Shown: positions 57,284-64,000 of the stretch, piece after piece
Numbering within the stretch: the first letter of the stretch is position 1
Layout: every line of letters starts with the position of its first letter
Source of the DNA: Ottelia alismoides
Taxonomy: Eukaryota > Streptophyta > Magnoliopsida > Alismatales > Hydrocharitaceae
DNA length: 64,000 nucleotides
Assembly (NCBI GenBank): GCA_037367405.1
Contig: JAZKJV010000600.1
Location: forward strand, 496,001-560,000
Direction of reading: 5' to 3'
Made by a program: the position numbers and the translations under genes
Notes under the pieces: model-generated
Databases searched by the model: none
Told to the model about the DNA's origin: nothing
The model's input: only the letters and a program-made list of their open reading frames with translations

Positions 57284-57560
57284 GCCTTTCTCTATATTTA
57301 CGCCCCTGCCAGGTCATCCACATGTGAAGCACGTGCGTAATGCGGAAGAATTGCAAAAACACCCCTCCTCTTCTGAGCTTTCACGCCAATGTCCTCACCG
57401 ACCAGAGCACGTGCCCCGCACGTGCGCCTGGTGGATGACTGCGCCAAACCCCTGCATCTTCCAAAGATTAGCAGAAGAGCCCCACTCCAGCAAATCACGT
57501 GCGATGCACGTGACATCCTACAAAAATTGCACATTCCCCCTATAAGTCCCGGTAATTGCA

Positions 57561-59193
57561 TTCAAGTCCTCGTCAACCTATTTTGTTTTCATCAATTTTA
57601 TTTTTGTATTGCATTTATAACCATGTGTTTGCATGTTAATTTAAGCATTCATCTCGCATCATTTCTTCATTCCATAAATTGTTCATTGTAGAACAATATC
57701 TGCTCTATCACTGTGAAGAACTGTTATATTTTTGTGAACTTTGGATTATTTAATATAATCATTTCGATGAAATATTGCACACTTTACCCACTCACTATTC
57801 AGAAATTAATATTAAATTCATCCTTGCTCTAAAAATTCCGCAAAATTCATAGGTTGTAGAGTTTGAGTAGTTCTACCGTTCTACTTCGTGTCCAAATAAA
57901 ATCACATTTGCACGCACATCGAGGTCTAAATAAATTACTTGGTGATTCGCTTAGGTGATTTTTAGTAGGTCATAAATCAATTATTTTTAGGATTTGATAA
58001 TTTGACTGGATTCCTCTTACATAGAAGTATCTAGGATAATTTTAGTTTCTGAAAATGGATTGGTTTGTTATTTATAAAAATAAACTTCGTGAAAATCATC
58101 ATGTATTCATATTTAATTCGTAATTAATTCACATAGAGTCAGATAATTCCAAAAATTTTTGCATTAGCTTAATTTCGTCATTAGTCGTCTTCTGGCTAAG
58201 TTTGAGGATTTTTGGAAGTCATTTGATTGAAATTTACGTTTTAACCGTCGAACTAGCTCGAAATTGCATTTGCATTTATCACTTGCATTTAAAAAGAAAA
58301 GAATATTCTTCTCTAAAAACCTAGCATCTAGATCGACTAAAAATTAATCTAAGGAGACAGTGGCCTCCCTGAGTTCGACCTTGGGCTTGTCCAAGTGAAA
58401 AAAATATAACTTCTTGCGTTTAATTTGATACATTATTTAAGCGGGTTTTGGTTTTTGATTGACTAGAATTTATCCGACTACAACGAAATCGTTACTTCGA
58501 CACAATTAAAAGGATAAAATTTGGGTTTTTCATGCACATATGCCATCATTGTTTGTGGTCCCCATTTTTTGTGTTTCGGTTAGGATTTTATGTGATCCAT
58601 AGGGACTCCAGAGTAGAGATCCCATTCCCTATGCCATGAGGGCTAGGGTTTTCATGTGGTTTCATAGGGATTTTGGAATAGAGTTCCCATTCTCTGAGTC
58701 GGTATAGAAGAGACCCAATTCTCTGACGAGGAGACTTTCAGACTCCATTCTCCAATGTTCGTGAACTCCAGTATAAGATTCTTCTGAGGTTCCTATGAGA
58801 GAGAACACACTTTGAGGTCCCTATGAGAGAGAGCCATCGTCAGAGACCTACATATGAATAATTAGCGACATTCTTTATTCGACCCTTTCAGAGATAGAGC
58901 AGTTGTCGACATGTTATGGAGGGCCAGAGTTCTTTGTGTAGAAACTCATTTTCTGTTGTAGTGACTATGACAGGCGCAATACAAAGCATATGCTCTTCGA
59001 CGAGGAGATTCAGTTGACTCATGCTCTAGCCCATTTGTCCTCCTCACCTGCACGGCATGAGAAGCAACGTCCTCAACAGCTGCCGACAATTGTGCGTGTT
59101 GAGTTGATATTGTCTGTGGTATCTTGTATTGTGAGTTGAGATTTCTTTCTGCTTGTCCAAGTTGAGCATTGCATGCTCCAGCTTGAGGGAGAG
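57561..59193 (+). other. 3' interior of the three-LTR element
   Basis: Non-coding. 58350-58400 carries CCTCCCTGAGTTCGACCTTG, resembling the spacer motif at 17690 and 19390. 58560-59190 matches 35070-35640 of copy 2 and ends in the purine tract GCTTGAGGGAGAG before LTR3. Confidence 0.6.
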
Positions 59194-59517
59194 TATTGGA
59201 GTATATGTTATGTACCACTCATATGTGTATACAGGTAAATGGATAACTCCACGATCCATTTACCACATCCAGTTGTTTAGTCTCACATCTATCAGTTGTG
59301 AGATGTGTAGACTCAATGAGGGCTATATAAGAAGCTCATCACCCTCTGTATCCGGTGAGAAAGTGCAATGAACGCATAAGCCTTTGAGGCCTTCTCTCGT
59401 GGTATCATACCGCTCCTTAGGGAGTAGAGCTCCACAAAAAAATCATTGTGTTCCAAGTTTATCTTATGTATTTCATGCTTTGTTTATCAATCCTCTTCCA
59501 CATTCATATTTTTAACA
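59194..59517 (+). repeat. LTR3 (3' LTR) of the three-LTR element
   Basis: 324 bp beginning TATTGGAGTATATG, where the canonical TG has become TA, and ending TTTTTAACA. The target duplication ATAAC follows. Confidence 0.9.
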
Positions 59518-59573
59518 ATAACTCGATTGAATTTTTATTTATTTTCCATTATATATAATAATATGATATAGCT

Positions 59574-59723
59574 ATGGTGATGAGAGGGGAATCTCGAAGA
59601 GATACAGGAGAAGGCATAAATGAAAGGCCTCGCGTGGGGTCGTTCGTGTTTGAGCGCAAGGCTCAAGTGACATCCCTCGTTGGTGCAGTGAGCATGGTGG
59701 TTGCACAAACCATTACCAAATGA
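59574..59723 (+). pseudogene. LINE E ORF1, C-terminal 49 codons
   Basis: An open frame ending SMVVAQTITK then TGA at 59721-59723. The ORF2 start ATG at 59720-59722 overlaps this stop as ATGA. The nucleic-acid-binding part of ORF1 is missing through 5' truncation. No other ORF1 sequence in the window is available for comparison. Confidence 0.55.
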
Positions 59724-62700
59724 AGATTCTCTCTTGGAATATTAGAGGTCTGGGTGACCCAGAAAAGAGAGGGGCGTTGGGCATTAGATTTGTGGAATGG
59801 GAGTGTGATGTCGTTTTGCTTCAGGAAACAAAGCTTGAATCCTGCAGTGTAGGTGTGTGGAAATCTTTTGGCATGAACTCTATGAGTAATTTTACGACAG
59901 TTGATGATGTTGGAAGTGTAGGAGGCCTTTGTGTGGAGTAGAAGGACTCTGCGTTTCAGCTAAGGGTGGAGGTGAAGGTTTTTCATGCCCTTACAATGCT
60001 TTTGGAGAACTCTAGCATGTCGGCCCTCATTGCTTTCTCTTGTGTATATGACCCTTGCTCTCCAGCTCTGCGGTAGGATTTGTGGGCGGAGTTGCGAGAG
60101 AAGTGCCTTTCTGGGTTGTATGTGGCTTGTGGGTGGGGATTTCAACGTCACTCTACTCTCTTTAGATCGTCCTCACTTGCGGGAGGACAAGATCTGGGGT
60201 CTACTGATTTTGTTGATCTTATTGATGACCTGGAGCTTGAGGTCTTCGATGTTGTGGACACAAAGTATACATGGTGAAGCTCGAGCTCCCGCTCTCATAT
60301 TGAACGCTTTCTAGCATCTTTAAAGCTTCTCGAAGCATTCCCTCTGTATTTCGCTTTTTCGAGGCCCCACACTCGGTCGGGACATTCACCCTTGCTGTGG
60401 GATTCGAGCAGTCACTCTATGGGGAGGGGTTTCGTCATATTTGAGCGTTCTTGGCTCCTAGAGGATACTTTCAGAGAACTGGTGCTTTCTCATTGGGCGT
60501 CTATCGTGACATGTGGATCGGCAACAGTGAGATTCTCGGAGAAGCTGAAATCTTTGCACCAGAGGTTGTACGTGTATAAGAAGGAGATCATGGAGTTTAG
60601 AAAAGCAAGTAGACTGTCTGCGGAGCAGGAGGTCCGGAGACTTGATTTGATTGAGGATGACGATTTGTTGGACATTGTGGAGTTGGGACTGAGGCTTGCC
60701 GCTCAGAGAACGATTTTGGAAGAAGATCGTAAAAAGGTGACAGATTGGAAGCAGAGATCGCGGCTTGCCTGGTTGAAGGAGGGTGATGCGAACATGGCAT
60801 TTTCCCATAGAGTAGCTCGTGGCAAACGTCGGATTAATTCAATCAGATCTGTGGTTGTTGATGGCAACAGAATTGAGGGAGACAGAGAGCTGGCGAGAGC
60901 GATTGCGGATCACTTTTTTGGTTTCTCGAGGAGGGTTGTGTCCAAGCCTTGGAGGTGGAACAACCTTAGGGCGACTCTGCTCTCAGAGATGCACACGAAT
61001 AGCTTGATCTTGCCAATTACTCGAGGAGATCAAGACGACAATCTAGAGTTTGAATGCAAATGGTACTTCGGGCTCGAACAACTTCCCGATTCTCTTCTAT
61101 AGGGAGTTCTAGGATTTGGTGAGTGGTGAGATTCTAGAAGTTGTGGAGGAGTTTTGTCGGCGTAATGCGAGTTTTGAAAACAAGGTGTTGATATTTATTA
61201 TTCCAAAGCAAGAGGCGACGGAAAGGATTGAAGACTATAGACCCATTGCTCTCTCTAATGGCATTTACCACTTAATACCGAAAGTGTTTGCGACATGTCT
61301 AAATAGAGTACTTGACCATATTGTATCACCATTCCAGTCGGCATTCATCCATGGGCGGCAAATTACGATAGTTTGGTGGTGGCCTCAGAGATCATCTCTA
61401 ACTAGAAACGTAAAGGCAAGCAGGCTCTGTTCTGGAAAGTTGACTTTGCTAAAGCCTGTAACACTTTGGATTGGTAGTTTCTGTGGGCGTCTCTATGTAG
61501 GAGGGATTTTCCGAACATCTGGATATCTAGGATAAAGTGTTACATCACCACGACGTCCTTATCCATGCTGGTTAACAATCATCCTGAGGGTGGATTCTTT
61601 TAGCCGCAAAGAGAGATCAGGCAGGGTTGCCCTCTTGCACCCTTTTTGTCCTTGTAGTTGATGTTCTTGCTTATATGGTCGAACGGGTTTAGAGTAGTGG
61701 CTTGATCGCTGGGTACATTTGTGGGGGGAATGTGCATTCCCTTGAAGTATGCGAATGACACTATCCTATTTGTGGAGGGCAGTAGGGATGATTGGAGGCA
61801 TAGCCCTCGCGTTGGAGATCTTTGGAGAGATGTCGGGTATGGAGCTGAATCATAGCAAGTCCACTATTGTTACGTTTGGCATGGTGGAGGATGAGGTCCT
61901 TGCTTGCAGTTTGGAGCTGGCTACGAGTCGTGGCTCCCTTCCTATTCGTTACCTTAGGTTCCCTCTCACGATTGGCAGGCCAAGTTATCGGATTGGCTTC
62001 TGATGGTGGAAAAGATGGAGAGGAAGTTGACTGGTTGGAAGGCTTCTCTTTTGTTGCGGGGAGGACGCTTGGTGTTGGTGAAGGCAGTTCTTTCCAACAT
62101 GCACAAGTTCTTCTTTTCGTCTCGCCTCCTCACGATGGGTGTTAGGAGGCGCCTGGAACGTTTGATACGAAAGTTCCTTTGGAGCAGAACCAGGCAGGAG
62201 CGGCAGGGTATGCATTTGGTGGATTGGGAGGGAGACCATTATGTTGCCTAAGAAGAGCGGTGGGCTTGGGATAAAGATCTTGAAGACCTTTAACGAGGCC
62301 CTTTTGCTTAAGTCGGTGGGCAGAATATGTGGAAGGATGAGAGCATTTCTTGTAATCTAATTCGGAGCGTTTATGATGTTTCTTTAGCAGGGCCTAGGCT
62401 TTTAAGGGGGGGGGGGGCAATTAATCTGCTTTTTGGAAGGGGATCCTGAAGATCCTATCTTGTTTTAGTGAGCTCTTCAGTCCGATTGTGGATGGTGTTT
62501 CCTTTGATTTATGGACGGATGACTGGACGGGGATGGCACACTTGTCAGTAGTTTTCCTTGTCTACTTGCTTTGGTCGTCAATTCTGATGCGTGGGTTGGT
62601 GATTGCTGGATAAAAGGAAATTGGATGTTGACATTTAGAACTTCTTTCACTGACCAACGCCTTGAGGAGTTCCTTCGCTTATTGGACTCAATGGGGCAGG

Positions 62701-63160
62701 TTGGTAGGCCTTCCTCTGGCCGTGATCACTGGGTGTGGAAGGGTAGGACTTTCTCCGTTCGGAAGGCCTACAGGGCCATTTGTAGATCACTACCCGCTCT
62801 TTCGGTTGATATGATTCGGGATTGCAACTTTGTCTGGTCGCTTGGTCTCCTGGAGAGGATTGGATTCTTCATGTAGCTGTTTCGCAAGAAGCGCATCATG
62901 ACGAGGGACTAATGAGCTAAGATTTTCACGACGGTGTTGGATAACTGTCCCCTGTGTGGGAATGCCATTGAGTTATTGGACTGACTTTTTTTCCGTTGCT
63001 CGGTTTCCTTGCCCATCTGAGACGAGGTGGGGCTGGAGTGGTTGTACACCCGCTCGTTCGAAACCTTCTGGTCATCTATGCTAGGGGTGTGAAATAGAAA
63101 AAGAAGAGAGGTTCTTGTCCCGGTGGCAAACATGTGGGCCATTTGGCTAGCTCTTCATGA
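59720..63160 (+). pseudogene. LINE E ORF2 (endonuclease, RT, zinc finger), decayed
   Basis: The complete endonuclease start MKILSWNIRGLGDPEKRGAL and VVLLQETKLES is the only one in the window. TAG at 59939 and later frameshifts interrupt it. FERSWLLEDTFREL and AWLKEGDANMAFSHRVARGK lie in the 60392-61102 frame. RT follows with IEDYRPIALSNGIYHLIPKV and FQSAFIHGRQI. The catalytic motif reads YANDTILF at about 61747-61770 in place of YADD, so the active site is lost as well. The zf-RVT region at 62571-62876 has RDHWVWKGRTFSVRKAYRAI. ORF2 proteins of this family nick DNA and reverse-transcribe their own RNA. Confidence 0.88.
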
Positions 63161-63328
63161 TATTCTTTTTCAGGCCACCGTTTCTACTGTGAGAATGTTA
63201 GCATTCACTACAAGCGTTTGATTGAATCTTGGCTTTTGTAATTTGTAACCTGTACTTTTTCCTTTTCTAAATTTTAATATTATTAGGGTGGGCACCTATG
63301 TGTGATCCCCCCCTTTTGGTCTAAAAAA

Positions 63329-63572
63329 AAGATGATGAAAGATTGTAGATTATTACAGAAGAAGGTGCGGGAACCACAAAAGTTAATATCTTATGTGGTT
63401 GCTTAGGGCATGACTTATAGCAAACACTATGGTATCTTGTCTTGATTACATGGAGGAGGATGAGAACATTGACCATCTATTTATATAGTTCTGGAAGAAT
63501 TTTGGTTCCCCGACATAGCGATCGAGGGCAAACAGTGTTCAGTCATTTGCATTTTTGTAAGCCATTTGTTTA
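63329..63572. other. short unassigned spacer
   Basis: Between the LINE E tail and a minus-strand copia LTR. Nothing recognised. Confidence 0.3.
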
Positions 63573-63717
63573 TGTTAGAATACTTCGATGTGTTTATTCC
63601 ATAGAGCCCTCGGGTCTCTTATATAGGGAGAAAACCCTTGGGTAAATTACAGAGTCTTACAAAATATAAATAGAAATTAGGAAACAATAAAACGTAACAT
63701 ATATATAAGTCTCTACA
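63573..63717 (-). repeat. 3' LTR of copia 4
   Basis: 145 bp, TG...CA on the minus strand. Related to the LTRs of copia 1-3 through GTAATTTACCCA-type and TATATAAGAGA words. Confidence 0.88.
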
Positions 63718-64000
63718 CTCCCCCTCAAGATGGAGCATAGATATCTATCATGCTCAGCTTGGAAGAACATCTCTGGAAAGGTCCTCTGAGCAGTGGTTTG
63801 GTGAATATGTCAGCCGTCTGATCCTCAGAACTGACATGAGAGGTAAAGATGAAGCCCTTCTGAATCATGTCTCTAGTAAAATGACAATCCACCTCGATGT
63901 GCTTTGTTCTCTCGTGAAAAGCTGGATTATTGGCAATAAATAATGCTGCCTGATTGTCACATTGGAGATTCATAGGCAAGGGGACATCTACAGTCAGATC
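63573..64000 (-). mobile_element. copia 4, minus strand, 3' end (continues past window)
   Basis: The LTR on the minus strand runs from 63717 (TGTAGAGACTTATA) to 63573 (GTATTCTAACA), 145 bp, with CCCTATATAAGAGACC inside. The adjacent purine tract is CTTGAGGGGGAG. The RNase H C-terminus at 63979-63725 is open for 84 codons: [20 protein letters not shown], then [20 protein letters not shown] and SMIDIYAPS. This end is uninterrupted, so the element may be among the youngest copia copies here; its remainder lies beyond the window. Confidence 0.9.

Larger units (their letters stand above)
50435..59517 (+). mobile_element. non-autonomous LTR retrotransposon with three LTRs
   Basis: The whole block is bracketed by the 5-bp duplication ATAAC at 50430-50434 and 59518-59522. 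LTR1 is 50435-50759. A first leader (50760-51040) runs straight into LTR2 (51041-54661, split by a LINE). A second copy of the same leader follows LTR2, then a long interior without gag-pol, then LTR3 (59194-59517). Primer sites TGGTATCAGAGCGGG and TGGTATCAAAGCGGGG follow LTR1 and LTR2. Coding capacity is absent, so it depended on another copia element. A related copy lies at 33690-35942. Confidence 0.9.
59574..63328 (+). mobile_element. LINE E (3.75 kb, truncated in ORF1)
   Basis: Holds the last codons of ORF1, all of ORF2 in decayed form, and the family 3' tail ending in A8 at about 63328 (GGGTGGGCACC ... CCCCCCTTTTGGTCT). Flanking TGATGAGAGG-like (59577) and TGATGAAAGA-like (63331) words may be a weak target duplication. 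Confidence 0.88.

Overview
This window is a stretch of nuclear DNA from a flowering plant. It is dominated by retrotransposons and DNA transposons nested inside one another, with a few host-gene exons between them. The evidence for a plant is: Ty1/copia elements with initiator-Met-tRNA primer sites, L1-type LINEs whose ORF2 ends in a zf-RVT-like zinc finger, hAT, CACTA and Mutator-type elements, a TRIM, MITEs sitting in (TA)n tracts like the rice Micron family, and host exons matching plant proteins with GT-AG introns. I cannot name the species.

Host genes are sparse. (1) 4333-4575, minus: two spliced exons of a DNA 3'-phosphatase (ZDP/PNKP-like), cut off by retroelements. (2) 9455-10772, plus: the 3' half of a PfkB-type pseudouridine kinase gene. 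(3) 12240-12718, minus: a small two-exon gene for a secreted eight-cysteine defensin-like peptide with its own TATA box. It is easy to miss because the intron splits the reading frame. (4) 25997-26629, plus: an intact single-exon gene for a 210-residue protein of unknown function with a C-terminal membrane segment. (5) 29639-29752, minus: a terminal exon encoding a tail anchor like those of VAP proteins. Few if any of the other open frames look like host genes.

Layout. 1-9.2 kb: LINE fragments, one holding a complete TRIM; ZDP exons; a minus-strand copia end whose LTR carries a 1-kb hAT-type element. 9.4-12.8 kb: pseudouridine kinase and defensin-like genes. 13-21.9 kb: AT-rich repeats, CACTA-type ends and a diverged 1.4-kb direct repeat. 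21.9-23.2 kb: a Pack-MULE with 9-bp target duplication and a captured kinase-like exon. 23.6-25.4 kb: an AACCGG-rich element holding two fold-back MITEs in (TA)n. 26-31 kb: the 210-residue gene, CACTA subterminal repeats, the VAP-like exon and a solo-LTR-like sequence. 31-36.4 kb: a hAT-type element invaded by a second copy of its own family, which holds a non-autonomous LTR element. 36.4-45.7 kb: a hAT MITE, then a decayed autonomous hAT whose transposase gene is interrupted by a full copia element and by a MITE that itself holds a Mutator-type MITE. 45.7-50.4 kb: two truncated copia elements end to end, one with a LINE inserted. 50.4-59.5 kb: a non-autonomous LTR element with three LTRs; the middle LTR is split by a nearly complete LINE. 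59.6-63.3 kb: a LINE with overlapping ORF1/ORF2. 63.6-64 kb: the end of a minus-strand copia.

Many insertions are fixed by target-site duplications visible in the sequence, so the order of events can largely be reconstructed. No CRISPR array, rRNA, functional tRNA or prokaryotic operon was seen.
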